From Chionis minor (Eukaryota; Chordata; Aves; Charadriiformes; Chionididae), in the NCBI GenBank assembly GCA_013398295.1, contig VZSF01011137.1:160070-224069 (forward strand): a stretch of DNA of 64,000 nucleotides, read 5' to 3'. Shown here one piece after another: positions 1-13,480 of the stretch. Position 1 is the first letter of the stretch. The number at the start of each line of letters is the position of its first letter. The translations under genes and the position numbers were made by a program. The notes under the pieces are model-generated. The model searched no databases, was not told the DNA's origin, and saw only the letters and a list, made by a program, of their open reading frames with translations.

Positions 1-3000
1 GTATTTCTAAAGGATGAGGCAGTGTGTGGAATTAATACTGCTGATGAAAATATCAATCCAAGTAGTGCTTCTTCAGCAGTGCAGGGAAATGTACAGGAGA
101 GAGAGTACCTACACCCTTTTTCCCCCAGACTTTATTATATAAGCCCATGCTCTCTTGGCAGCAGAAGGCTACACTGTGAGAGCTGTGTTCTGGGGAGTGT
201 GACCAGTCGAGGTCTGTCTGTATCCTGTGGGTGGCTCTTTAGGCAAAAAAGGATATTGCAAATTATAAAGGTAAGAGAAGAGCTGTAACAGTGCAGCAAT
301 GACAACATTACAAGGAGTGCTAAGGGGAGGGTTGAAATCTGGGTTTGTTATGGTGGGCTACGTATTCATATCGGAATAATGCTTGTAAAAAGAATAAAAG
401 CATCCTTGACAGTCAAGGACCAAAACCTATACTCAGGAAAAACAAAAAGGTGAAAGATAGGCAGCATTGTAGCAAACAGACAAGGAGATCTTGAACACCT
501 TCATTAGCAGCAACAACGAAACTAATTACTGGAATACGTGCAGGCAAGGAGGGGGAAAAGGATAGTTAATTTCTTTTGATTTTCTTTCCTTGTGGGGAAT
601 TTTCCAAGACTTCAGGAGAACTATGGCGACTACCTAGCATCACGTCAGGAATGACGTCAAAATGACCGAGTTGAATGGGCTGTGTAATTGGGAATTTAAA
701 ACCACGCATTGCTTACATTGATGGATAACTTTTTAGAGAAATGAACATTTTGTTATGGTGATTCACCAGCTAGCAGCTGGATATTTTTCCCAAAATATTC
801 AGAAATATTCAGCTTGTTAAGTGCAGCTGACTGTCTGTGCTGTTTGGGTAATGTTAATGGGTTAATGTAAAAATGTCTAATATTTTGTTAGCTCTTAGTT
901 TCTAGACAATGTGGGGCAAAATCACATCTCGTCTTCAGCAGCAGTCAAAGTGGTTGAAAACGTAGACAAAGTGGCCAGGTAAGAATTCCACTTACATAGG
1001 AGGAATCCCTTGATAACAGACAACCACCACAGCAGCTTAATGTAAACGTTTCTCCAGTGTCCAATCTGTTGAAATTCCTGAGCAAAACAGCAAAACAGAA
1101 CTTTGTTTCTGCTTCTGAGTTAGTCTCAGCCATGGGCTCAATCCACCAAGAAAGTGGGTAGGAGCGTATGAATTAGGGCAACACTGTAGCTTGGATTCTG
1201 TTTGATGTCAATGCTGGTGTGACTCACGCTGTGCGCTGGGTTTTACCACAGCTGCCAGGGGGGATTGAGGTCTGCAGCTGGAGCTCCCTGGCTGCCGCCC
1301 AGCCTGTAGGATCAGGTACACTCCAAATTCTGGGCTCCAGCTTTGTTGCCAGTTTTGAGTCAGTCTCTCATTCTCTGCCTTTAATTTTCAGTTTCTGCTG
1401 CCCCACCTACAGGTACTATTTACCAATATAATAACATGAAAATATTGTATAAAATGAACGACACACAGAAGCTAACAGAAGTGCTGTTCCCCTTTTTCAG
1501 AGCTCTAACATTATGTTTCCTTTCTCCTTGCCTTTCCTGCTCATTTTATGGCTCTTGCCCATTCCAGTTTCTCTCTGCAGCCATTGATTACAGATATAAT
1601 ACTTCCCATATCAAATTCAGAGCTATAAAAATAGGCCACAGCACAGAAAATATTTTAGAGAGGGGCTGGTTTAGTAGAGTTAGTGAGGTTATGTGTTGGA
1701 GAACAGTGACATATTAATTTATTTATCTGTAGGGAACTGTTGGTGAAGGTTCTTGTTTATACCCTGTCATTCTTCTACTGATTCATTCTCACCTGTTTTC
1801 CAAGATTGTAGTGACCATGTAGAAATAAAGTGTGACCTAAATAGCTCAAATTCATTAGAACGTGATTATGGTGACGGAAGAGGGCTAGCAGATATATTTT
1901 AAATGATAATGTAACATAGGCAGCTCGTTATGAATGTGTGGAAATTTGAGTTACATTTTTATGAAGTTAAAGCAGCTAGGTCTCCAGGATAATTGTGTAC
2001 CTGCTGTACAGACAGCGATGTGAAACAAGCTGGAAGCGGCATCCTTCCCACTACTTCCTCCTGCTTTTATTGATTTAAGTGAGGCTCTTGGGTATCTGAT
2101 CCTATCTTGATGCCTGAAGATTTATTCGCATAACTCCCCATGCATCAGCATGATACTTTACCACTTGCTCTCTAGAGAAAATAATTAAGTGAATTACTAA
2201 CGCATAAAATGCTCAAGTTAAAATGCTTAAATATTCCATTTGATGCAGTTATATATAGCTTAATGTAATGTAATAAGTGCAGTACCCTCTTAGTCAGAAT
2301 GCTTTGGCTTTCATCTCCGTTAAATGGAATACTAATTAACAGTTGATTCCAATTTTGTCAAGGCTGTTATATTCTTAAACAGGACCAGAAGGTGAAAAAG
2401 GACTAACCTGTATATAAATTAAAAGTAATCGTCAGAGGTCAGTGCAGTGGTGTTATTACTGTATATAAATGCAGACTTCTGGATTGCAGTTATAAATACC
2501 GTGCTGTCACACAGGGTTTCTAAAATGAGACAGAAACTTAATCGATTGGCTGACTTGTAGCAGAAGTTGCTCCTGGCGAAGGCAAGTTAGTTCAGCTCAA
2601 GTACAGTTATTGCAAAGAAAGTGAGAATAATAACCAAATCCAGCCAGTGATGAAGCAGGTAATAGAATTCACTCTTCCATTGAAGGAACTAGCATGAAAA
2701 TGCAATTCCGGATTAGCTGCACATAGCACTCGGCAACCAGTAGATGCACATGAGGTTCCCAGTACCTCGGCCAAGAAGCCACGAAACTGCCAATTGTGTA
2801 TAAGGTGCTGAGAGCTGGACCAGTTAATTCTTTTTCTGATTGTCTTTGTTGTTGTTGTTCCTTAGAAAGGCTAATTAATTGAAATAGATCTTTGACATGA
2901 AAGTTGGTTTAATTTTTGGAAAATTTGGGGTTTTTTAGTCCTGAAATTGCTTAGATGTCATTTATTACAGTGAAACAAAATCTTTTTATGTTTGGGATTC

Positions 3001-6000
3001 TCCATATTATTTAAAAGCAGATAAAAATCTGAAATACGTATTTTGAAACATTTTATGTTACATCAAAAATTTTTTTTTTTTTGATACAGTTCTGTTCAGC
3101 TGCGAAGAGAACTACCCATTCCTGATTTATTTATTTTTTCTTAAATTTTGCATTTTGTCTTGTTTCACTATGGAAAGAGGCATTTTAACCCCCAAATCTG
3201 TAGTGAAAATACAGCTGAAAGTCTCCTTTTATTGCAAAACATATACGTGTGTTTTTGTGTATTTTGATTATATTTAAATAATCCATCACTGAACACAAAA
3301 TCTAGTTCAATGGCCACATCCTAATATTCATCCACCTTTGTGATTCCTGCTATATCCCCTTCCCGCTGCAATTTTCTATAGCAGCATTCGGGGAACAACT
3401 GTATTGTACCGGGAACGGAACCCTGACGGTGCGAGAGCAGGACGCGAAGAGGAGGGGAGAGAATTTTTCCAGCAGAGTGCTATAAGTGTAGGTTTCACGG
3501 GGCTGGTGCCCGCTTCCTTCACAGCATTCATTCAGCACAAAGAGTTTGAGTTAGTTTTTGCTAATTTAATGAACTGAAACAGTATCGAAGTGCAAAGCTC
3601 ATCTTTTAGAGTTAACTTCTCTTTGGGGCCTGGTAAGACAATTCAATGCATTCTGTCTTGTTTTCTTTGCATTGCGTGCTGCGAAGGAACACCGATCACC
3701 AACGCTTGCCGATCTGCTGGCAGCATTGCCCTCCTGTGGTGGCCATAAAGCCCTATGGACTCGGGAAGTAAAATGGTTCGGAGCTAACAGTGTTGGCATT
3801 TACTCCAACATCATACGTTCTTATGCTTTGGCTTGGAGAGGAAAATGAAAAATAGATTAAGCCGTAGCATATTGTTGATTCACGTTTCCTATTTACCTAC
3901 TCGCTCTGTAGCAGAGATTTTCGAATAGATTCTATGCTGCAAGAGTTTTGCAGCTGGGATCAGTTCAGCAGATCTACACAAAGTGCGGGGAACTAATCAG
4001 TTTTGTTCACCTTTTAAATAGCATTTTTGTCATTCTGTCTGTCCTCCTCCCTAATACTTTTCTCACCTTGATGCAAATGATGGGCTTTAGGTCAGAGAGA
4101 CCTAATGCTAATTAACATGTCTGCTCATAGAGAGATGTGCAAATGTAGAAGGAAGAAAATTGATATGCCAATGTTGATCTAAAATGTAGAAAGTAGTGAT
4201 GCATTACTAAGGTATCTTTCATCTGAATAAAAAAATTCATCTAGAATTGAAATGGATAGACCTTCTGGCACCTAGTATTGCAGTTTCAAAGTAACGTGCA
4301 ACTTGGATATTTGTGTAAAATATGAATATTATTTGTGTAAGACACCAGATGTGCTGGTATTTTTGGATTATAAATAGAAAACATTGAAAAATATTGCAGT
4401 ATAACAAAAATACATTGTGATAATGTAGATACATTCTTTCCTGTTGCTTGCCAAAGCTGACAATTCAGTGTTTGTTTAACTAGGAGGTCCTTAATCCCTG
4501 AACCCACTTACTTTTTGCAGTGCTCACTTCTGTGGTCGTCTGCACAAGTAGCGAAGGCCACTTTGCATGGAATCAAGTCTAAAGTCACGGCAGATTGTTC
4601 TTATTTGGCAAGGACAGGTGTAAGGTGTAGCTCCTAGTCCTGGTCACCTGGAGCTTTCCTCAGGATGCTGTTTTGTCTTGCCGTTTGCTCCGGGCTATGG
4701 AATTCGTCCGCTGTACTCTGCATCAGTGACCCTGATTTACACGTTCCCAGTGTTGTGACAGGAAAGCGGGACGAAAGGGCCCAGCTCTACACCTGATTAG
4801 AAGATCACATTCGCCGTAGCCTGCTTACATCTCTTGTTCTTATTTTTCAGTCTCTTTATTGTAAAGTTAAGTATAAATATTTGTGTAAGTATAAACGCTT
4901 ATGTAAGTATTGGCATGGTGTAGTTTAAAATGCATGGGTGGCATTTGAGGGTGAGATAGCATCTTCTAGAGCGCAGGAAAATAACATAGTAAGTACCTGC
5001 TGTGAGCTTCATTTCTAGAACATTCTGCATTGAGGTGGTCTGATCCTGCCCGAGTCTCGGCGCTGTACTTTTTCCCCCTGGTTTGCTCAAGGTGGGTTCC
5101 TGCTCAGAGCTTTGCCTGAGCTCTGCATTGCTTTTTGGAAGTGACAAAGCACTGGAACTTAAATGTCATTTAATCTACCTGAATATACTTACTATAATAA
5201 TATATTATCTTACACTTCTTCAGGAACTGCCGCTGCTTTTTCCTGCACTATTTCTCATCAATGTATTAAACCTCTCTTCACTTCACATGCTTTGTGCAGC
5301 CGTGGTATGAATAGCTTTCTAGGTGGTGTAAATTCAGGGGAGTTTGGTTTGGGGAAAAGTTTGCAAAATGAAGCTGTAAATTGTTAGGAAGCATTTAAAC
5401 TGAGAACAGTGTTGCAAGCTTCCCATAGAGATTTAAGTCTGATTAACTTACAGAACTCAAAATACATTTTGCAATTTATATTCAAATAATGTTCATTGTT
5501 ATTTTCTTTATTACTGATTTTTAAGAAGCCCAAGGGGAACATTTCTGTACAGATATCTGTTGTCTTTATAATAAGCCCAAGCATTGCCATTGACCTTGAG
5601 TACTTTCAAGAGAGGAGAGCAGGGGAGGCAAATAATTGCAATTTCAACCACCATTTACCAGCCATATTTTAGCTGCCAAATGTCACAACTTCCACTGACT
5701 TTGAGGAACTCTAGTCTTCAAATGGTATGAAGTCTAGCTAGGACATTTATTTTGAATGTGTTATAAAATGACAGTTAATGCATTTCAGTTATTCAAGAAT
5801 ATAATGTCAGAGCCAAAACAGATTCTAAGCTGAGTAAATTTAGCTGTAGTGTAGGCTTTCCTGTCTAAAACCGTGATCTTAAAGCTTTACTAGGCCTCAA
5901 CGTCAGAACACCTGACACTGCAGTTCTTTTGGTCAGAAGGGTGCCCCTATCCATGAAAAACACTTGGGATTCATTATTCCTCTAACAGGCTTTTATAGTG

Positions 6001-7804
6001 TTTAAAGCCAAGCAAATGTGTTTCTCAGTGCTGCCCAGCACGTGTAGGCATCTGTCCTGTGTTACGGAGAATCCTAGCTGTACTGCAGCATGCTGTTTTC
6101 CAGGAAGACAGTGGTTTGCCTTTACATATTTTTTTGCAGTTTCATTTAAAAGTTTTAAAAGAGCAGCACGATCCATTATGGTAGTGTTGGATTTATTTGA
6201 TGATAATTTTGTGTTTCAGTTAATGACAATGTGTTGCCACATCAACAAGAGATCTTTTGAGGCAGCTAATACCAAAGTTGTTCTTTGGGACAAAACTGTT
6301 ATAACTGCTGGTGAGAGTATACTGTAATTCATTAAAAGTCTATATTTTAGGTAAGAAATTGCTGTCCTCTCTCATTGGAATTTGTAGGATACCTTTGTTT
6401 CCAATCCATTTATTTGTATTAATTCAGGAACACCCTGATATCACCGATGGAAACAGTAAAGTGATTCTTTACGCTCCTGTAGTATCGCTTAACTACAAAT
6501 GCAGATGTTTTCAATCAAAATCTTTTTCAGGCCTCGCAAGGCCTTTGTGAAGATAGGGAATTTAAAGCTTATTTTAAGCAACTTCCACAGCTCATACAAA
6601 GTTTACTGCAAAGTCAAGAACAAGAAAAGGAACTTGTAAATTTCTGATCTTTTATAATTTATTCTATTTATGTGGGATCACCTCTCATGTTTAGTAATGG
6701 TCAAAACCTTCACAGTCACATAATTCAAAAGAAAATTCTTTTGCAATGTATAGATTAGAAGAAGCTGCGTATGTTTCGGATTACTATCCTTCTGTACTAA
6801 CATATCTTTTCCCTTTATTGACCTGCAATACTTTGGCTTTCATCAAGCCATCTAATGTCTATAGAACAAAATCACATTTTGCGTATGTTGTTACCTGCAG
6901 TTTCTCTCTGAATTGCTAGTACTTTTATCCTTCTCAAGCAGGTAGTCTTTAAATAGGATTTTTTCCAGATATGTATAAAACACTTATTGCCTCAATATTC
7001 TGCTAATGAAGTTCTTTTTAATCATTAAAGCTCTGTAGCGGCATTATTCTGCTTATTGAAGTGTTAACCAATAACCACAGTAGCAACTATACCAGTGACA
7101 TGCTTTTAGAGGGTTTTTCCATATACTGTTGACATAAGTTGCAATCTAGCTAAAGAAAATTTGTTATTTATAAGATAACTTTAAGATATGTTAATTAAAA
7201 ATGGCAGTAGAAGGCAGCTGGTTCTCACTTTAACAGTGCAATTTTAGAGTAAATCCATAGGTTTTAGTTGTTTCAAAAATGGGCCCAATAGGCTTATTTA
7301 AGTTTGTGTCTGTTTCAAGAGTAGTCAGGCGAGGCTAAACGCGGTCATGATAAGAAGACTGTTTGCTGATCAAGCCATAGCAAGTATGAAAGAAGCATGT
7401 TAAAGAACATACAGATTTCCTTCAAGACGTTATAGAATTGTTAGCTAACCTTCCAGTCATTTGGTCTGACCCAGGAGGATAGTACTTACTGTGCTGGGAG
7501 TCAAATTGAGAGAAGAGGGGAAAAGTGAAGAAATTAGGCTTCAAATCTATGTTGTGATAAATTTCTAGTGGAAGTTTTGGTGGAAATCTTACATGACTTT
7601 TGATAGTAACAGTTATAGCAAGACCGTAACTTCCTATTACCAGTTGTGTCTGTGCCAGAGACTGACAGATACTCTGGTGCGTAACCATCCGTTTAAAAGA
7701 CAGCAATTGAAATACTATGAAGAATTGTTGTTCAGAGCCAGGAAAGCAGTTGAGAAGATTATGAAAGATAACAAAAATCTGTTATATATGTATTTATGAG
7801 TGAT
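1..7804. other. Upstream intergenic sequence, no gene seen
   Basis: AT-rich sequence with short ORFs in all frames, none with a recognisable domain or with codon-level features of an exon. It contains the CRE cluster near 650 and an octamer/homeodomain motif group near 4070-4120. No tRNA or other structured RNA gene was recognised. Confidence 0.7.
642..669. promoter_or_regulatory. Cluster of CRE-like motifs
   Basis: A full palindromic CRE (TGACGTCA) at 652-659 has a half-site (ACGTCA) 10 bp upstream at 642-647 and an AATGACC motif just downstream. Function is not shown; the site is 45 kb from the NPTX2 start. Confidence 0.35.
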
Positions 7805-8420
7805 ATTATATAAAGTAATTCAAAGGACAAATCCACATAGCTTCTATAAAGTCAAACGATGTCTTTTCAACTGCTACAAATTCTTGAAGGATTATGAAAC
7901 ATAGAATAAAAGAGAACTGAGAGCTATAATATATTTAGCCATGTGAAAGGTTTTTGCTAAAGTAACTCATACAAAATTATTACGGAAAATTGGAGGAACT
8001 AAGGCAGGGGGAAAGTTTTGCCAGTCATGCAAAATGTATGAAGAGGTAGGAAACATAAAGAGCAACATCTCTGACCGGGAAGGACTAGAGAGAAGTCAAG
8101 CATTGGGGTTGTTTGGGGCTTTGTACAGCAACTGATGTATTACTTTGTTATCTGCCTGGAGTAATGGTGAAAAGCAGGCTGTCAATACATGATAATATAA
8201 TAAATTTATTTAAATTAGGCAATATTAGAAAAGCTTAGTAAGAGCTCCAGGAGAATGTAATAGAACTTGGTAATAAGATGTCAGATTACATTCAATTTAG
8301 ATGAGTGCATAGGAATTAAAATATAAATCACCTCAGCCTGCGCAGTTCTGAATTAGTCCTTAAGAGAAGTGCATGATATTATATGGGATTATTTGAGAAA
8401 CAATGTTTTGATATGTAAGT
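7805..8420 (+). mobile_element. Old CR1-type LINE relic (reverse transcriptase region)
   Basis: The sequence is diverged but collinear with the reverse-transcriptase part of amniote CR1 elements as I remember it. An early block resembles the ACAAATCCACAYAG start. It is followed by a block translating to FAKVTHTKLLRKIGG (compare F-x-K-A-F-D-x-V-x-H-x-x-L-L), then an AGGAAACA...GAGAGAAGTC block. The last block, TACATTCAATTTAGATGAGTGC, is followed by SELVL-like coding remnants. It has many stops and indels and is inactive. The 5' limit is unclear. Confidence 0.7.
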
Positions 8421-11400
8421 AAAAGTTATAGTTTAAAAGTGCAATAAAGGCATAGATATTTTAAAATTATACGGGCTGTATTCTTACACTTCTTGGTTAT
8501 TGCTCGTTGACTATAGCGATTGTACAAAGCGTTCCAGGCGCAGGCGGCCACGCGGGATCGAGTGGCTTGGTGCAAACACCGGAGTCCTGTTCGCAGCAGG
8601 CAGCCAGACAAACCAGTACATTCAAAAGTAAAGGGTCAGGTTAATCTAAGTAAGTAAAAATAAAGGTCAATGTAAATTTTTGGTCAAGGAAAAATGTAGA
8701 AATCCCAACTATATTGCAGCTGTATTTCAGACATGGACCCAGGTCTTGGCTCCTGGGTGGACGCAGGGACATCAGATCTTTCAGGCTGCGGACTTGCAAA
8801 GCTAAACAGAAAACGTACCACCTCACTGGTAAAAGCTTTAAATGCGCAGATTGTCATAATCTTTGAACCACAAAAAAGGGTCTGTTCTGAGAATGATATT
8901 TATGGTTTTCAGCAATGCTAGCTAGTGACGACAGTAGGTGGTTTCCCAGCTGCCCACACCAGGGGACTGCAGCCGCTGCTGCCGGGTGTTGCCGCGCGGG
9001 CTGTGGGCAGCGTGGCGGTGGCCAGAGGGGTGGTTGTCCTCCCCGTCTGCGGGAGCTGGCCACAATGCACACTGGGCCCCGAAGGAAAGCGCGTGCTTCT
9101 GTCATGCTGCGATCCTGCACCCTGTTTATTTGGGAGATACGTGAGCAGGGAGTTCAGGAAGCACAAATAATCCGGGCGTCTGGGAGTGCAGCCACATCTT
9201 TCCCTTCCTTGCTGAGTTTCTGCACCAAAGGGACTCCTGCTGTATTTGGCGTCTGCAGAGATGCGGGCAGAGTGTCAGCATCCTTACATGTCATTTCTGA
9301 ATCGTAATTAGCTAGGAATGGGCACTGAAATGCCTCTGAACCTGTCTGAGTTTTGGTGTTCAAAACATGGGTGTGGATTGAATTTAGGTGCTTACTTTTT
9401 TAAAGTGTTGCTGGAGAAGATTTCTGAGTTGTATTAGATTTAACTGAGCTTGGGGAGGCTCTTTCGGTAAAGATGTGCAAGTTCCAGAATGTCAAGCTGC
9501 ATGAGCAGGGTATAGCCTTACAAATACATGGTAATACTGTAAGCATCATTTTTCGCTTTCCGTAATGAAAAGATGGCTGAATTCACATCCCTGAATGCTT
9601 AAAAATAACAGCTCTAAATTGAAACCAAGTCTGGGAAATTTCAGCCCACCTGATGAAAATCAGTATTTTTCAGCCTTGTTTAATTCTGCTGCTTTTTTGA
9701 AACCACTGGAAACTGTGCCGCAGATGGTGAGCACAGGATATTACCTGCAAGATTCAGAGACCCGTGTGTTACAATGAAAATTCGGATGTAATCTGTATAT
9801 TGTGGCTGCTCTCAAATGTCTGCAGTAAGAGTGCTTACAACTAAATGGTGCAGACTTGACCCGAAGTCTTTCTAAGTCCTCTGCTAGTATATAGTGTAGC
9901 TCCTCTGGAGAGCAAAGGCAAATCCAATTTAAAATCTTCTGTGGAATAGTCTTATCTTAAAAAAAAAAATATAAAAAGATTCAGATAGTATTTAGCCTTG
10001 TGTTTACTCATTTATGATGCCTGTTGCTGCTTGCTGTATTAGGTATTTATGTAATAAGGAAAGTTTCTTTTAAGTGAACCAAAACACAAATTAGACTGGA
10101 CCGTAACGTCTGTTCAGGTTTCAAAAGGAACTTTCTGTATTACATAGGTGTAGGCATTGTATACATGGTTATTTGCCAATTGGCTCTTTCTAGCTTTTAA
10201 AAATATCCTTAGAAAGGAGCAAAAGTTGCAGAATTGGGAAGTTACCACAGTCAAACATAAATAATTAAGTCATATAATCTTGTTTTAAAAAAAATATAAA
10301 ACCAGACAGCTACTTATACATTCCCTTTGATTTTTTGTTTGCCGTTGTAGGACATAGATCTCGTCTGGGTTTTTCCCTACCTATTGCTTATTTATATGAA
10401 CATAATTCATGGTAAATCTAAAAAGTGCAAAGTATGGAGATTTGATATTATTGCCCATGTTTTGTTACAGTCTTTCGTGTTTAATATATTTAATCTACCA
10501 ATATCAAACACAGTGTATAGAAATAAAGCAGAGCTGATATCACAGTGACAGTAGGGTAACAAGCTGTGATAAAGCAAGTTAAAAGATCATTATTTTGTGA
10601 ATTAATGTGATTAAACCTACAGTGATTTACACAGTAGAAAAATCAGTTTTTGGTTGTCTTTAAGTCTTTGAAGATATTTCTGTCTGAAAAACTACGTATA
10701 TTATACTGCCGATGAAAAACTGAGTAACTTCAAAAAGTAGTTTCTTTTGGTAGAACCTTCAAATCCAAAACTCCAGGGAAAGAACAGCTCTCCAATGTGT
10801 AAGTAGAATGGGAAAAAGCTATGCTGCTGACCTGATTCATCAATTGAGAACATAAAGGAGCAGAAATAATTAATAGAAATAACAACAGTACTTTTAAACA
10901 TTGTCTTGCAAAAGCAACAGCTCCAAAAGGGAGGAACACATTTTGATGTTGCTACAATCAAAGAAGTAATGACCATTTAAAAAAATGCTCATGCAAAATC
11001 AGACATTCAGAAAGTTATTTCTAAACATTTGCAGAAATTTGGCTGAGGAGAAATTACAGTCTTATGTGTGCAAAATCTAGGACAGCAGCTATAAGTCTTT
11101 TCTGGCATTAAGCAAAGAATTTCACTGCCAGGTGAGTTTTTCCATCCGATGCATTTTGCTGGATGATGCACAGTGCTTATGCTGGTAGTGTTTATCATCA
11201 ACACACGAATGCAAGGTCTCGGGCATTCTGAAGCAAGCCATGCCTCCCAAAAATCATAGGACTGGCTTAAAATAAACCAGCAAATTTTCAAAATGTTTGT
11301 GTTTATTCTTTTTAAAACTGAATTTCACCAGTGAGATTAGTAACAATGCTAAGGTAGGACTGCATGTTGAACTTAATTTTTGGAATCCTATGTAAAGGCT

Positions 11401-13019
11401 AAGCATCTTGGCCTAGTTTACTTCAGGAGCTGCAGAGTTTGGATTTAAATCTAGAGAAAAGGTTTTTCAGAATCAGTATGTGGTTTAGGCTAACCTATAG
11501 ACATGACATACATGTTTTGAAGTCTCATGAGTGCGTGTGCTGTGGGGGCATATATAGTTGAAATGGTAAATGGAATATGGAGTATGTCACAACTTTTGTA
11601 GAACCTTCTAATGGATTTTGTCTGTTTATTTTATTTAGTAGCTGTGATTTTATGCATTTTAAGCAATGGAATATATTTCATCTATACATACGATATTAAT
11701 TAAACTGAAGAGGGAGACAGTCCTGGTTAGATGATGATGGGTTTAAAAAGGAAGGCCAAAACATACAGTTATGAAAAAATATTGGGAAATTCCCTGTATG
11801 TTCATGTAATTCTGATGCCACAATGTATTCCAAAGCTCCCAATGCTTTGAGCAAGGATAATGGCACTGTTGATAAGGTGACCCTTGCTGTGACATCCGTC
11901 ACGCGGCCCTGTGCATATGCTGAGCTGCTGCCTGCTGAAGGAGTGACAGTCTGCGTGTGTTTGTCGATGATTCTGGCAGCATCGACACTTTCTCCATTTT
12001 ATCAATCCCTGCCTCCTGTGGAAAAGTCTTGGAGAGGACTTCTGCTCTCTAAAACTCTTCAGCAGTCCTCACGTTGTCCTTGCAGTTCATGTTCGGTGTG
12101 AAATATTCCCTTTCGGCATTCATTTGTACTTGGGCTCCAGTGAGATTGCTCACCTTGTCAAATGCTTATCACCTGTTAATATGAAAAATTCTGTATTTTA
12201 GGGAGAAGGCATTGATCACTGGAATTCTGTGTTAATAATAACTATTCTCAAATCATCAAGGATAACGGGTGCCCTGGTTTTTTTTTTTTTCCTTGTTGCT
12301 GGCAAGAGAAGTATGCTTAGTCACTGCAGTTAATTTTGGCTATGGTTCCACAGCCTTATAATGAGTAAGTTCAGTCTCTATTTTTAGTTGTCTCTGGATA
12401 TTTGAAAAAATTGGGAACAGTTTTTAAAGTAAGGTTTTGATGCTGTCTTGAATGACATTGGTTGCCTTTTCACATAATTGTGATGGAATTCTCTGCTTTT
12501 GTGCTTTGTTTCACCAGAACAGCTCGATCTGTCGTTACTCCCAGACAGTACAGGACCAGCTTGCTTCGCAACACAGAGCGTTAATACAGGCTGCTTGCTC
12601 TTACCGGCTTTAATAGTCGGGGGGGGGAAGGTTTCCTCCCTCTGTTTTCAGAAGCATTAAAATGTTTTACAATTTCAGTCCTCGTACATGGTCTTCGATA
12701 ACTCTGTTGTAAAATCATGGAAGTAATAAATCCTCTCTATCTTTAATTGGAATCCTTTGATATCACTCTTCAGGGTGGTCTGTGTTTTGCCGTTGTTTGC
12801 ACATACTCGGTAGGAAGCGTATGTTCTTGTGGTTTCTGCAGCCTTTGTCCTTCACACTGTGAACCTCATGGCCCCCAGATGTTTTCCGTGTCGTATAGTC
12901 CCTATTTGTGCCTTCTTCATTTGCCGCGTAGAGCTCATGTTACATCCTTGTGCCTTCTCGCTCTATGGAAATAATTTTTGTGCCTGTTCAAATCCCGAGA
13001 GTCGAATCAGCCTTGCCCT

Positions 13020-13480
13020 GGGCTCCTCTCCTGGCTCTAGCTCTCGAGTGGAGTTCTCGCTCTTGCAGACTAAGGCCGGCCAGCGCCATGCCTCAGCCCC
13101 CGTCTCCCGCTCCCCCGCGCCGGGCTCGGCGCTCAGGCGAGCACGGGGGCAGGAGCCGACTTGGCCGTCGGCCGTGGGGCGGCCGCGCTCTGCTGCGCTG
13201 CGTCAGCTCGAGGGGAGATGGGGACGCGGGGATGGAGAGGAGGTCTGGGGATGGGAGGCACTGCCTCTGCCCGTCAGCGTGGCAGCTGGAGATGGCGGTG
13301 GGTTAGGGAGGCTGGCCGGTGGGTTAGTGAGGCTGGCCGGCGCGGACACCTTCTCCAGCGCGGTGCAGGCATAGCCGGGGCCAGCAGAGTGCTCCTGCCG
13401 GTGGTCGCACGTGCCTTTTCCAACGCGCCGCCTCCACGCCGCCAGTCCTCCGCGTGCACCGTCTCTGGCTGTGGGTCAAG
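13020..13480. promoter_or_regulatory. Orphan CpG-rich block
   Basis: About 450 bp of dense CpG, including many CGG, GCGC and CCGCG motifs, stands out in AT-rich sequence 31 kb upstream of NPTX2. It includes a 21-bp tandem duplication (GTGGGTTAGGGAGGCTGGCCG type, near 13300-13342). ORFs here overlap in several frames and resemble no known protein. It may be a distal promoter or regulatory island; no exon is supportable. Confidence 0.5.

Noticed and set aside
12378..12387. Exact MEF2 consensus CTATTTTTAG
   Set aside because: The degenerate MEF2 motif is expected several times by chance in 64 kb of AT-rich DNA. There is no supporting cluster.
12980..13000. GTTCAAATCCC resembling a tRNA B box
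   Set aside because: There is no A box at the right distance upstream and no cloverleaf could be drawn; not a tRNA gene.
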